DNA of 64,000 nt, taken from contig NW_024751719.1 in assembly GCF_018991925.1 (NCBI RefSeq), forward strand, positions 1 through 64,000, in the 5' to 3' direction. Both the position numbers and the translations under genes were made by a program. The stretch is from Homarus americanus (lineage: Eukaryota > Arthropoda > Malacostraca > Decapoda > Nephropidae). Positions 20,733-36,259 of the stretch are shown one piece after another; the stretch's first letter is position 1, and each line of letters opens with the position of its first letter. A model generated the notes under the pieces. It did not search any database. It saw only the letters and a program-made list of their open reading frames with translations, and was not told the DNA's origin.

Positions 20733-21015
20733 CAACTCAGATTAAATTATTGTCAATTTTTGTGACTTTGCCACAATAATAATCGAGAAGTGATTCACAG
20801 CCCGATTTACGCTTGTACGACCATCATTTGACTTCATTGGTATACATTTGGCCACATTTGGGTAATTACTGCCTTGGTACATGCACGCGAACTATTAACT
20901 CAGATTAAAGTAAGTTTTCCAATTTTTTGTGACTTTTCGACACCAAATACTGGTCGAAAAGTGATTAGCAGTCCGATTTATTCATGTAGGACCATTATTT
21001 GACTTCTCATTGGCA

Positions 21016-21039
21016 TACATTTGGGTAATTAGTCGGACC
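21016..21039 (-). repeat. Right terminal inverted repeat (24 bp)
   Basis: It ends AATTAGTCGGACC, the exact inverse of the left end. The next base (21,040) already belongs to the 21-bp minisatellite (GGGGCACACCCTGACAC). Confidence 0.9.
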
Positions 21040-24000
21040 GGGGGCACACCCTGACACTCCCCAGTTACTCCTCTGACACTCTGGCACACCCCTGACACTC
21101 CCCAGGCACACCCCTGACACCCCAGGCACACCCTCTGACACTCCCCAGGCACACCTCTGACACCGCCAGGCACACCCCTGACACTCCAGGCACTCCACTG
21201 ACACCCCAGGCGCACCTCCTGACACCCCAGGTACACCCTGACACTTGCACCCTGACACCCCAGGCACACCCTGACACCCCCAGGCACACCTCTGACACTC
21301 CCAGGCACACCTCTGCACCCCAGGCACACCTCTGACACTCCCAGGTACCTCTGACACCCCAGGCACACCCCTGACACTCCCCAGTACACCTCTGACACTC
21401 CCAGGCACACCCCTGACACTCCCAGGTACACCTCTGACACTCCCAGTTACACCCTGACACTCCCAGTTACACCCTGACACTCCCAGTTACACCTCTGACA
21501 CTCCCAGTTACACCCTGACACTCCCAGTTACACCCCTGACACTCCCAGTTACACCTCTGACACTCCCAGTTACACCCCTGACACTCTGTTACACCCTGAC
21601 ACTCCCAGGTGCACCCCTGACACCCAGGTGCACCCCTGACACTCCCAGGTGCACCCCTGACACTCCCAGGCACACCTCTGAAACCCCAGGAACACCTCCT
21701 GATACTCCCAGGTACCTCTGACACCCCAGGCACTCCTCTGACACTCCCCTGGTTCACCTCTGCCAATCCCCAGGCACACCTCTGACACTCCCCTGGTACA
21801 CCTCTGACACCCCAGGCACACCTCTGACACCCCAGGCACACCTGACACCCCAGGCATACCTCAGACACTCCCAGCACACCTCTGACACCCCAGGCACACC
21901 ACTGACACTCCCAGGCACAACTCCAGACACCCCAAGCACACCTCTGACACCCCAGGCACACCCCACACCCCAGGCACACCTCTGACACTCCCCAGGCACA
22001 CCACTGACACTCCTAGGCACACCTCTGACACCCCAGGCACACCTCTGACACTCCAAGGCACACCTCTGACACCCCAGGCACAACCTCACAATCCCAGGCA
22101 CACCTCAGACACCCCAGGCACACCTGATACTCCCAGGTACACCTCTGACACTCCCAGTTACACCTCTGATACTCCCCAGTTACGCCTCCTGACACTCCCA
22201 GTTACACCCCTGACACTCCCAGTTACACTCTGACACTCCCAGTTACACACCCCTGACACTCCCAGTTACACCCCTGACACTCCCAGTTACACCCTGACAC
22301 TCCCAGTTACACCCCTGACACTCCCCAGTTACACCCCTGACACTCCCCAGGTGCACCCTGACACTCCCAGGTGCACCCTGACACTCCCAGGCACACCCCT
22401 GACACCCCAGGCACACCCTCTGAAACCCCAGGAACACCTCCTGATACCCCAGGCACACCTCTGACACCCCAGGCACTCCTCTGACACCCCTGGTTCACAC
22501 CCCTGCCACCCCAGGCACACCTCTGACACCCCTGGCACACCTCTGACACCCCAGGCACACTGACACCCAGGCACACCTCTGACCCCAGGCACACCCCAGA
22601 CACCCCAGGCACACCACTGACACCCAGCACAACCCAGACACCTCCACACCAGACACCCCAGGCACACCACTCCCCAGCACACTCGAAACCCCAGGCACAC
22701 CTCTGATACTTCCAGGCACACCTCTGACACACTCCCAGGTACCTCTGACACTCTGGTTCACCTCTGACACTTCCAGGCACCTCTGACATTCCCTGCACAC
22801 CCTGAGACTCCCAGGCACACCTTAACACTCCCAGGCACACCTCTGACACTCTCAGGAACACCTCTGACACTTCAAGAACACCCGACACCCAGGCACAGCC
22901 TGACACCCCAGGCACAGCCCGACACACCCATAGGCACACCCTGACACCCAGGCACACTGACACCCCAGGCACACCTTGACACTCCAGGCACACCTCTGAC
23001 ATCCCCAGGCACACCTCTGATACTCCCAGGCATTCCCTCTGGCCTCCCAGGCACACCTCTGACACTCCCAGGTACACCTCAGACACCCCAGGCACACACC
23101 TAGACACACCTGCACACCAGACACTCCCAGGCACACCAGACACCCCAGGCACACCTCAGACACTCCACAGGTGCACCTGACGTTCCCAGGCACACCTCTG
23201 ACACTCCAGGTACACCTCTGATACCCCAGGCACACCCTGATACTCCCAAGTACACCTCTGATAATCCAGCACACCTCTGATACTCCAAGCACACCTGATA
23301 CTCCCAGGTACACCTCTGACATTCCTCAGGCACCTCTGACAATCCCAGGCATCCTCTGACATCCCATGCACACCCTGACACTCCATGCACACCCTGACAC
23401 CCATGCACACCCCAGACACTCCATGCACACCCCAGACACCAGGCACACCCCTCAGACACTTGCACACCCCAGACACCCCAGCACACCCCAGACACCCCAG
23501 GCACACCAGACACTACAGGGCACCCTCTGACGTTCCCAGTCACACCTCTGACACTCCCAGGCACACCTCCTGAAACTCCCAGGAACACCTGATATTCCAC
23601 ACATCTGACACCCCAGGCACCTCTGACACCCCTGGTCTCACCTCTGCCACCCCAGGCACATTTCTGACACCCCAGGCACACCTCTGACACCCCCAGGCAC
23701 ACCTCTGACACCCCAGGCACACCCTGACACCCCAGGCACACCTCTGACACTCCCACAACCTCTGACATCCTGCACACCTCTGAATCCCAGGTACACCACT
23801 GACACCCAGGCACAACCTCAGACACCCCAGGCACCCCCACACACCCCAGGCACACCCCACACACCCAGGCACACCCTGACACCCCAGGCACACCTCTGAC
23901 ACTCCTAGGCACACCCTGACACCCCAGGCACACCTCTGACACTCCAAGGCACCGGGACACTCCCAGGCACACCTCTGACACCCCAGGCACACCCCTGATA

Positions 24001-25024
24001 CTCCCAGGCATTCTCCACACTTGCACAACTCCACAATCCCAGGTACACCCCAGACACTCCCAGCACCTCAGACACCAGATGCACCGACGTCCCAGCACAT
24101 CTGACACTCAGTGCACACCTCTGACAACCAGGCACACTGACACCCATACACCTCCTGATACCCCAGGCACACCTCACACTAGGGTACTCCTCTGACACTC
24201 CTGCACACACCTGATACTCCCCAGGCACACACGACACTCCAGGCACACCTCTGCACCTAGAACTCTGACACTGCACACCTCTGACACTTGCACAACCCCT
24301 GACACCCCAGGCACTCTGACACTCCAAGGCACACCCTGACACTCCCCAGGCACACCTCTGACGCCCCAGGCACACCGGCAGACTTCCCAGGCACTCTGAC
24401 ACCCCCTGGCACACCTGATACCCCAGGCACACCACTGACACTCCCAGGCACGCCTCTAACTCCGAGTCACAACTCTGACACTCCCAGATACAACTCTTGA
24501 CAATCCCAGGCACACCTCAGACATCCCCAGACACATCTGACACTAGGACACATCTGACACCCCAGTACCTCTGACACCCCTGGTTTACCTGACACTCGCA
24601 CCCTGAGAACCCCAGCAACTCTGAAACCCCAGGCACACCTCTGATACACCCCAGGCACACCTCTGACACTCCCATACCTCTGACACTCCCAGGCACACCT
24701 CTGACACTCCTGTGCACACCTGACACTCCAGGGCACACTCCTGACACCTCTAGTACACCTCTGACACTTGGTGCACACCCCTGAGACCCCAGGCACACCT
24801 CTGACACTGGTGCACACCTCTGACACCCAGGCACACCACACCCCAGGCACTCTGACACCCCAGGTTCACCCTGACACCCCAGGCATACCCCTGACACTCT
24901 TGTACACCTCTGACACCCCAGCCCTGGACACCCACTCTTGACACCCCAGGTCACACCCTGACACCCCAGGCACACCTTGACACCCCAGTTACACCTCTGA
25001 CACCCGGTATACCTCTGACACCTA

Positions 25025-25115
25025 GGCACACCCCAGACACTCCATGCACACCCCAGACACCCCAGGCACACCCCAGACACTCCATGCACACCCCAGACAC
25101 CTCCAGGCACACCAG
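25025..25115. repeat. CATGCACACCCCAGACAC block
   Basis: The variant unit with ATG (TCCATGCACACCCCAGACAC) is repeated here. Similar blocks occur near 23,363, 26,488, 28,192, 29,779, 32,050, 34,076, 38,220, 41,748 and 43,741, marking a higher-order period of about 1.5-2 kb. Confidence 0.65.
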
Positions 25116-28100
25116 ACACTCCAGGCACACCCCATGACACTCCAGGCACACCTGACACTCCCAGGCACACCTCTGACAAACTCCAGGCACACTCTGACAC
25201 TCCCAGGTACACTCTGACACCCCAGAAGATACCCACATGACACCACAGACACCTGCACCTCTGTCTCCTGGTACACATCTGATTCTAGTACACTCTGACA
25301 ATTCCTAGTACACTCTGACACTCCCAGTACACTCTGACACTCCCAGGCACACCTCTGACACCCCAGGACACCTCTGACACTCCCAGGCACACTCTGACAC
25401 TCCCCAGGTACACCTGACACTCCCAGGTGCACCCTCTGACACTCCCAGGTACACTTCTGACACTCGGTGTCTACCCCTGAGACCCCAGGCACACCTCTGA
25501 CACCCCAGGCACACCCCTGACACTCCAGGCACACCTCTGACACCCCTGCACACTCACACCCCAGGCACACCTCTGACACCCCAGGTACCCCTGACACCCC
25601 AGGCACACCCCTGACACCCCAGGCACACCTCTGACACTCCCCAGGCACACCCCACACCCCAGGCACACCTCTGACACTCCCAGGCACACCCTGACACCCC
25701 CAGGCACACCCCTGACACCCCACACCAGACACCCCAAGTACACCACTGACACCTGCGCTGAACTCCTGACACCTGCACACCTGTGACACCCAGGCACACC
25801 TCACACACTCCCAGACACCTGATACTCCAGGTACACCTGATACTTGGTACACCTCCCCACAAGCAAACTCTGACACTCCCCTGGTTCACCTCTGACACTT
25901 CCAGGCACACCTCTGACATTCTCGCACACCTCTGAGACCTGCACACTTAACACCCCAGGCACACCTCTGACACCTCAGGAACAATTTGACAACCCTCTAG
26001 AACACCGACACCAGGTACAGCCCGACACCCCAGGTACAGCTCCGACACCCTCAGGGTACACCTTACACTCCCAGGCACACACCTTGACACTCCCAGCACA
26101 CCTTGACACTCCCCAGGCCACCCTGACACCCCAGGCACACCTCTGACATCCAGGCATTCCTCTGACCTCCCAGGCACACCCCTGACACTGCCAGGCACAC
26201 TGCACACTCCCCAGGCACACCCTCAGACACCCTGTGCACACCTCTGACACCAGGCACACCTCAGACACCCCAGGCACACCTCAGACACTCACAGGCACCT
26301 CTGACCCCGGCACACCCTCTGACACCCAGGTACACCTCTGATACTCCTGCACACTTGATACCCAAGCACACCTCTGATACCCCAAGCACACTCTGATACC
26401 CCACACCTGATACCCCTGCAGCACACCCTGACACTCCCAGGCATCCTCTGATAAATCCCCAGCACTCCTCTGACACCCCATGCACACCCCTGACACTCCA
26501 TGCACCTCTGACACTCCATGCACACCAGACACCATGCACACCCCAGACATCCCCAGGCACACCAGACACACCCCAGGCACACCTCAGACACTCCCAGGCA
26601 CACCCCAGACACTCACAGGTGCACCTCTGACGTTCCCCAGCCACACCTGACACCCCAGGCACACCTCTGAAACTCCCAGGAACACCTGATATCTGCACAC
26701 CCCATACCCCAGGCACTCCTCTGACACCCTGTCCACCCCTGCCACCCTAGCACACTTCTGACACCCCAGGCACACCTCTGACACTCCAAGGCACACCTCT
26801 GACACCCCCAGGCACACCTCTGACACTCCCAGGGCACACCTCTGACACTCCTGGCACACCTCTGACACTCCTGGCACACCTCATACAGTCCCAGGTACAC
26901 CACTGACACCCCTAGGTACAACCCAGACACCTGGCACACCCCACACCCCAGGCACACCCTCACACCCCAGGCACACCCACACACCCCAGGCACACCTCTG
27001 ACACCCCAGGCACACCTCTGACACCCCAGGCACACCTCTGACACCCCAGGCACACTCTGACACCCCCAGGCACACTGACACCTGCACACCCCTGACACCC
27101 CAGGCACCTCTGACACCCCCAGGCACACTCTGATACTCCCCAGGCCCTCTGCACCCCAGGCACAACTCCTGACAATCCCAGGCACACCAGACACTCCCAG
27201 CACCAGACACCCCCAGATGCACCTCTGACTCCCAGGCACATCTGACACTCCAGGCACAACTCTGACAATCCCAGGTACACCTCCGACACCCCCAGGCACA
27301 CCTCCTGACACTCCCCAGGCACACCTCTGACACCCCAGGCACCCTCTGACTCCCCTGCCACCTGACACCCCAGGCACACCAATGACACCCCAGGCACATC
27401 CTGCACTCCAGGTACACCTCTGACATTCCCAGGCACACCTCTGACACTCCCGTGCACACCTCTGACACCCGAGGTACCCTCTGACACTCCAAGGCACAAC
27501 CTTGACACCCCAGGCACACCCCTGACGCTCCCCAGGCACAACCGGTGACTCCCAGGCACCCTCTGACACTCCCTGGCACACACACCTGATACTCCCAGGT
27601 ACACCACTGACACTCCCCAGGCACGCCTCTGGCACTCTCCAGTCACACCTCTGATACTCCCAGATACAACTTTGACAATCCCAGGCACACCAGACACTCC
27701 CAGGACACACCTTGACATCCCCAGGACACATCTGACACCTGCACCTCTGACACTCCTGGTTCACATCTGACACCCATGCAACACCCAGACACTCCCCAGT
27801 CACAATCTGAACCCCAGGCACACTCTGAAATCTCAGGTACACCTCTGACACCCCAGGCTGCTCTGACACCCAGGCACACTCTGACACTGGCACACCTCTA
27901 CAATCCAGGCACACTGACACTCCCAGGCACACCTCTGACACTCCCAGGCACACCTCTGACACTCCCCAGGCACACTTGACACTCAGGCACACCTCTGACA
28001 CTCCCAGGTTCACTCTGACACTCCGGCACACCTCTGACACTCCCCAGGCACACTCTGACACTTCTGCACACTCTGACACCCAGGCACACCTTTACACTCA

Positions 28101-31100
28101 GGCACACTTTGACACTCCCAGGTCCACCTTGACACCCCAGGCATACCTTGACACCTGTCAACACCTCTGACACTAGGTATTCCTCTGACACCCATGCACA
28201 CCCCAGACACCCATGCACACCAGACACCCATGCACACCCCAGACCACCCATGCACACCAGACACTCCAGGCACACCCAGACACTCCAGGCACACCAGACA
28301 CTTCCAGGCACACCCCAGACACTCCCAGGCACACCTCTGACACTCCCCAGGCACACTTCTGATACTCCCCTGGCATACCTCTGACACTCCCCAGGAACAC
28401 CTCGATACTCCCCAGGCACACCACTGACACTCCAGGTACCTCTGTCTCTCCCTGGTTCACATCTGATTCTCCAGGTGCCCCTGACACCCATGCACACACC
28501 TCTGACACCCAGGCACACCTCTGACACTCCCAGGCCACCTCTGACACTTCCAGGCACACCTCTGACACTTGCACACCTCTGACACCCCAGGCACACCTCT
28601 GACACTCCCAGGCACAATCTCTGACACCCCAGGCACACCTCTGACACTCCCCAGGACCACCTCTGACACTCAGGTGCACACCCCTGACACCCCAGGCACA
28701 CCTCTGAAATCCCAGCACCTGACACCTGGCACACCCACACCTAGCACACCTCTGACACTTCCAGGCACACCTGACACCCAGGCACACTCTGAAACTCTCC
28801 ACAACTCTGCAATCCACACCTCCACTCCCAGGCACACCTGACATCCCAGGCTACACCTCTGACACCTAGGCACAACTCTGACACTTGCACACCCCAGACA
28901 ACTTGCCAACTCTGACACCAGGTGCACACCCTGACACCCCAGGCACACCCCTGACACTCCCAGGCACACCCTCACCATGCTACCCACAACCAGTTACAAA
29001 TGTGACACCTCCTGACACCCGGAAGCACACCTCTGACACCCTGTGCTACACCTCTGACACTCCTCGTGCACCTCCTGACACTTGCTACACCCCTGACACT
29101 CCGTGTCACATCCCCTACACTCCCAGCAACTCTGACACTTGGTGCACCCCTGACACTCCCCAGGCACCTGACACCCCAGGCACACCCCTGACACCCCAGG
29201 CACACCTCTGAACTCCCAGGAACACCCGACACCTGGTGCACTCTCTGACACCCTGGTTCACCTCCACACCCCACACCTCTGACACCCCCAGGCACTCTCA
29301 CACCCCAGCCACACCTCTGACACCCCAGTACACTGACACCCCTGCAGGCACACCCCAGACACACTGCCACACCTCTGACACCCCCAGGCACACCACTGGG
29401 ACACCCAGGCACACCTCTGACACTCCCCACACCCCATGACACCCCAGGCACACCCCACACACTCCCAGGCACACCCCTGACACTCCCAGTACTCCTCTGA
29501 CACCCTGGTTCACCCTGGAAATTCCCAGTCACACTCTGAAACCCCAGGCACACTCTGATACCCCAGGCATACCTCTGACACTCCAAGCACACCCCTGACA
29601 CCCCAGGCACACCTCCGATAACCCCCAGGCACACCCCTGACACTCCCAGCCACTCCTCTGACACACCTCAGTTCACATCTGACAACGGCACACCTCTGAC
29701 ATCTTGCACACCTAGCACCTGCAGAACACCACAATTCTGAGGCACACCTTGACACTCCCAGGCATTCCCTCAGACACTCCATGCACACCCAGACACTCCA
29801 TGCACACCCCTAGACACTCCATGCACACCTCAGACACTCCATGCACACCCAGACACTTCCATGCCACTCCCAGACACCCCCATGCACACCTGACACCCCA
29901 GGCACACCCCAGACACTCTGCACACCTCTGACACCCCAGGCACACCTCTGACACCCCAGGTACACCTCTGATACCCCATATACCCCACACCCCAGGAACA
30001 CCTGACACCCCAGGCACACCACAGACACTCCCCAAGCACACCTGTGACACCCCAGGCACCTCACACCTGCACACCTGACACCCCAGGCACACCACCGACA
30101 CCCTGTACAACCCTGACACCCCAGTCACACCTCTGACACTTGGTAAACATCTGATACCCCAGGCACACCCCCACACTCCCCAGGCACACCTCAGACACTC
30201 CCAGGCACACCTCAGACATCCCCAGATGCACATCTGACGTCCCCAGGTGCACACCTCTGACACTAGGTGCACACTGACAACCCAGGCACACCTGATAACT
30301 CCCAGGCACACCTCCGATAATTCTCAAGTACACCAATGACACTTAGTACACCAGGCACTCAGATACACCCCCTGACACTCCCAGGCACACCTCTGACACC
30401 CCAGGCACACCTCTGACACCCCAGGCACCTCTGACACCTCCGGCACACCCTGGACACTCCTGCACCCTGACGCCCCAGTGCACCAAGACCAGGCACCTCT
30501 GACACTCCCTGGCACACACCTGATACTCCCAGGCACACCACTGACACTCTGCACACTCTGACATCCCAGGCACACCCTCTGACACTCCCCAGGCACACCT
30601 CTGACACTCCCCAGGCACCCTCTGACACCCCCTCAGGCACACCTCTGACACCCCCAGGTACACCCTGACACCCCAGGCACACCCTGACACTCAGGGACAC
30701 CCCACACCCCAGGCACACTTGACACCCCATGCACACCTGACACTCCCCAGGCACACCTCTGACACTCCAGGCCTCCACCTCTGAGACTTGTACCTCTGAC
30801 ACTTGCGCCACCTCTGACACTCCCAGGTACACCTCTGACACTTCCAGGCACACCTCTGACACCAGGCACACCCCTGACACTCCCCAGGCACACCTCTGAC
30901 ACCTCCAGGCACACTCTGACACCCCAGGCACACCCTGACACCGGCACACCCCTGACACTCCCCAGGCACACCTCTGACACTCCCCAGGCACACCTGACAT
31001 TCCCCAGGCACACCTGACACCCAGTGCACACCTCTGACACTCCCCAGCCACGCCTGACACTCCCCAGTCACAACTCTGACACTCCCAGTTACACCCCTGA

Positions 31101-31853
31101 CACTCCAGTTACACCTCCTGACACTCCCAGTTACACCCTGACACCCCAGTCACACCCCACACTCCCAGTTACACCTCTGACACCCCTAGTCACACCCCTG
31201 ACACTCCCAGTTACACCCCTGACACCCCAGTGTCCTGACCACTGCAGTCACACCTCTGACACTCCAGTCACACCCTGACACTCAGGCACCCCTGACACTC
31301 CCAGGCACCCCCTGACACCCAGGCACACCCCTGACACTCCCAGGCACACCCCTGACACCCCCAGGCACACCCCACACCCCAGGCACACCTCCTGATACCC
31401 CAGGCACTCTTCTGACACCCTGGTCTCACCTCTCGCCACCCCAGGCACACCTCTGACACCCTGGCACACCTCTGACACTTGCACACCTCTGACACCCCAG
31501 GCACACCTCTGACACCCCAGGCACACCTCAGACACCCTGCCACACCCCTCTGACACCCAGGCACACCACTGACACCCCAGGCACACCTGCACACCCCCAA
31601 GCACACCCATGACACCCCAGGCACACCCCACACACCCCAGGCACACCTCTGACACTCCCAGGTTCACCTCTGACACCCTGTCACCCCTGACACCCCAGGT
31701 ACACCTCAGATACTCCCAGTTACACCTCTGAACCCCAGGCACACCTCTGATACCCCAGGCATACCCCTGACACCCCCAGGCACACCTCTGACACCCCAGG
31801 CACCTCCGATACTCCGGCACACCTCTGACACCCCAGTTACCCTCTGACACACC

Positions 31854-33830
31854 CCTGGTTCACATCTGACACACCCAGGCACACCTCTGACATTCCCTGG
31901 CACACCTGCGACTCGCAGGAACCTTAACACTCTGTGAACACCACACTCCCCAGGCACACCCTTGACACCCCCAGGTCCACCTTGACACTCCCAGGCATAC
32001 CTTGACACCCCAGTTACACCTCTGATACCCCAGGCATTCCTCTGACACCCATGCACACCCCAGACACTCCATGCACACCCCAGACACTCCATGCACACCC
32101 CAGACACCTCCATGCACACCCCAGACACCCCATGCACACCCCAGACACCCCAGGCACACCCCAGACACCCCAGGCACACCTCTGACACCCCCAGGCACAC
32201 CTCTGATATCCCCAGGCATACCTCTGACACCCCAGAACACCTCCTGATACTCCCCAGGCACACCAGACACCAGCACACCTGTGACACCCCAGGCACACCA
32301 CACACTGCAGGCACACCTGACACTCCCAGGCACACCACTGACACCTAGGCACACCTCTGACACCCCAGGTTACACCTCTCTGACACTCCCAGGTAAACAT
32401 CTGATACCCCAGGTACACTCTAATACTCCCAGGCACACCTCAGATACTCCCAGTTACACTCCGACACTCCCAGTTACGCCTCCGACACTCCCAGTCACAC
32501 CTGACACTCACTTACACCCCTGACACCCCCAGGCACCCTTGACACTCCCAGTCACACCTCTGACACCCCCAGTACACCTCTGAAACCCCAGGAACACCTC
32601 CTGATACCCCAGGCACCTCTGACACTCCCAGGCACATCTCTGACACCCCCTGGTACACCTCTGACACCCCAGGCACACCTCTGACACCCCAGGCACACCT
32701 CTGACACCCCCAGGTAAAACTCTCCCACACCCCCCAGGCACACCCCTCAGACACCCCAGGCACACCTCTGACACCCCCAGGCACACCACTGACACCCCAG
32801 GCACACCACACACCCCTAAGCACACCCCACACACACCCCAGGCACACCCTCTGACACCCCAGCACCCCACACCCCCAGGCACACCTCTGACACCCTAGGC
32901 ACACCTCTGACACCCCAGGCACACCTCTGACACTCCCCAGGCACACCTCTGACACCCCCAGGCACACCTCTGACACCCAGGCACACCTGACACCAGGTCC
33001 CCTCTGACACTCCCAGGCACACCTCTGATACCCCAGGCATCTGTCTGGCACTTCCAGGCACAACTCTGACACTCCCAGGCACACCTCTGACACCCAGGTG
33101 CACCTCTGACGTCCCAGGTGCACCTCTGACACTCTTGCAGGTACACCTCCGATAATTCCCAGGTACACCTCCTGATACCCCAGGTGCACCCTGACACTCC
33201 CAGCACACCTCTGACACTCCCTGGCACACACCTGACACCCCAGGCACACCAATGACACCCCAGGCACACCATGACACCCCAGGTACACCTCTGCACCCCA
33301 GATACACCTCTGACATTCCCCAGGCACACCTCTGACACTCCCCAGGCACACCTCTGACACTCCCTCAGGTACACCTGACACCCAAGGCACACCTTGACAC
33401 TCCCAGGCACACCTCTGACGCTCCCCAGGACACACACCGGTGACTCTCCCAGGCACTCCTCTGACTCCCCTGGCACACACCTGATACCCCAGGCACACCA
33501 CTGACACTCCCAGGCACGCCTCTGGCACCCCAGCCACACCTCTGACACTCCAGACACAACTTTGACAATCCCAGGCACACCTCAGACACCCCAGGGACAC
33601 ATCTGACACTCCCAGGTACTCCTGACACCCCTGGTTCACCTCTGACACTCCCAGGCACACCTCAGATACCCCAGTTACACCTCTGAAACTCCCAGGCACA
33701 CCTCTGACACCCCAGGCATACCTCTGACACCAGCACCTCCTGACACTCCCAGGCACACCTCCGACACTCCCAGGCACACCTGATACTCCCAGGCACACCT
33801 CTGACACTCCCCAGTTACCCTCTGACACAC
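31854..33830 (+). repeat. Higher-order repeat of about 2.0 kb in the second array
   Basis: The segment from CCTGGTTCACATCTGACAC at 31,854 recurs at 33,831 (offset 1,977). Shared markers follow in order: CTGACATTCCC, CACCTG(T)GCGACTC, CCAGGTCCACCTTGACAC (31,971 and 33,993), CATACCTTGACAC, CAGGCATTCCTCTGACAC and CCATGCACACC. Partial matches to the same series occur near 28.1, 38.0 and 43.6 kb. Confidence 0.7.
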
Positions 33831-36259
33831 CCTGGTTCACATCTGACACTCCCAGGCACACCTCTGACATTCCCAGGCACACCTGTGCGACTCTGCAGGA
33901 ACACCCCAACACCCAGGCACACCTCTGACACTCCCAGGCACACTCTGACACCTCAGGCACACCTCTGACACCCCAGGCACACCTTTGACACTCCCAGGTC
34001 CACCTTGACACCCCAGGCATACCTTGACACTCCAGTGCCACACCTCTGATAATTCCCAGGCATTCCTCTGACACCCATGCACACCAGACACCCATGCACA
34101 CTCAGACATTCCATGCACACCCCAGACACTTCCATGCACACCCCAGACACTAGGCACACCCCAGACACCTTGCACACCTCAGACACTCCCCAGGCACACC
34201 TCTGATACCTAGGTATACCTCTGACACTCCCAGGAACACCTCCGACACTCCCAGGCACACCACTGACACTCCCAGGTACCTCTGTCTCTCCTGGTTCACA
34301 TCTGATTCTCCCCGGCACACCTCTGACACTCCCAGGCACACCTCTGACACCCCAGGCACACCTCTGACACCCCAGGCACACCTCTGACACCCCAGCACAC
34401 CTCTGAACCCCAGGCACCTCTGACACCCCAGCACACCTCTGACACTCCCCAGGCACACCTTGACACCCTGCACACCTCTGACACCCCAGGCACACCTCTG
34501 ACACCTGTCTCGAGACCCTGGGCACACCTCTGACACTCCCCAGGCACACCTCTGACACTCCCAGGCACACCCTCTGACACCCCAGGCACACCTCTGACAC
34601 CCCAGGCACACCTCTGACACCCCAGGCACACCCTGACACACCTGGGCAAACTCTGACACCCCAGGCACACCTCTGACATTCCCCAGGTACACCTCTGATA
34701 CTCCCCAGTTACACCTCTGATACCCCAGTTATCCGACACCCCAGTTCCAACCCTGACACTCCCCAGTTCACACCCTGACTCCAGCCACACCCTGACACTC
34801 TGGTTACACCCCCTGACAATCTGGTGCACCCCTGACACTCCCCAGGCACACCCTGACACTTGCACACCTCTGAAACCCAGGACCACCTCCTGATACTCCC
34901 AGGTACACCTCCTGACACTCCAGGTACCTCCTGACACTCCCTGGTTCACCTCTGCCACAATTACACTTGACACCCCCTGGCACACCTCTGACACCCCAGG
35001 CACACCTCTGACACCCCAGGCACACCCCAGACACTCCCACACACCTCTGACACCCCAGGCACACCACTGACACCCCAGGCACAACCCAGACATCCCAGGC
35101 ACACCTGTGACACTCCCCAGGCACACCCCACACACCCCAGGCACACACCCTGACACCCCAGGCACACCACTGACATCCCTAGGCACACCCTGACACCCCA
35201 GGCACACCTCTGACACCCCAGGCACACCTCTGCCCCAGGCACACCCCACACCTAGGGCACACCGCTGACACCCCAGGCCAACTTGACATCCCAGGCACAC
35301 CCCAGACACCCCAGGCACACCTCCGATACCCCAGGCACACCTCCTGATACTTCCAGGCACACCCCCACACCCAGGCACCCTCTGACCCCCTGGTTCACCC
35401 TGCCACTCCAGGTACATTTCTGACACTTGGCACACCTCTGACACCCCCAGGCACACCTCTGACACCCCCAGGCACACCTCTGACACCCCCAGGCACACCT
35501 CCTCAGACACCCCAAGCACACCTCTGACACTTGCACACCACTGACACCCAGCACAACCCCACACACCCCCAAGCACACCCCACACACCCCAGGCACACCT
35601 CTGACACTCCAGGCACACCTCTGACATTCCTCGCACACCCCTGAGAGCCACACACCTTAACACCCCCAGGCACACCTCAACACTCCAGGCACAACCTCAC
35701 TCCTAGGTACACCTCCTGACACTCCCAGGAACACTCTGACACCTCCAGGAACACCTGACACTCTCAGGAACACCTGACACCAGGCACAGCCTGACACCCC
35801 AGGCACACCTTGACACTCTAGGCACACCTCCTGATACCCCAGGCACTCTGGCACCCCAGGTACACCTCTGACACTTCCAGGTACAACTCTGACAATCCCA
35901 GGCACACCTCAGACACCCAGGCACACCCCAGACACTTCCAGGTACACCTCAGACACTCTGAGGTGCACCTCTGACGTTCCCAGGCACACCTCTGACACTC
36001 CCCAGTACACCCTCTGATACCCCAAGCACACCCCTGATACTCCCACACCTCCGATACTCCCAGGCACACCTCTGACACCCCAGGCACTCCCTCTGATACC
36101 CCAGGTATCCTGTGACACCTAGGTGCACACCTCTGACCCATGCACACCTAGACACCCACACCTCAGACACCAGGCACACCTCAGAACTCTGCACACCCCA
36201 GACACCCTGGGCACACCCAAACACTTGCACACCCCAGACACCCTGCACACCTCAGACAC

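Larger units (their letters stand above)
20022..21039. mobile_element. Foldback (inverted-repeat) DNA element, tandem dimer
   Basis: The ends are exact 24-bp inverted repeats beginning GGTCCGACTAATTACCCAAA. Inside, an arm of about 185 bp (from GAAGTCAAATAATGG through AATCACTTCTCGAC to CTGAGTTAATAG) appears forward at 20,022-20,210. It appears inverted at 20,257-20,396 and inverted again at about 20,410-20,578. The forward, inverted, inverted pattern then repeats at about 20,590-21,039. The loops between facing arms are TAACC-rich. A degenerate internal copy of the terminus (CATTTGGGTAATTA) lies at 20,383-20,396. There is no transposase frame, so it is non-autonomous. Its left end interrupts a LINE fragment and its right end touches the large minisatellite, so no target duplication can be recognised. 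Confidence 0.8.
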
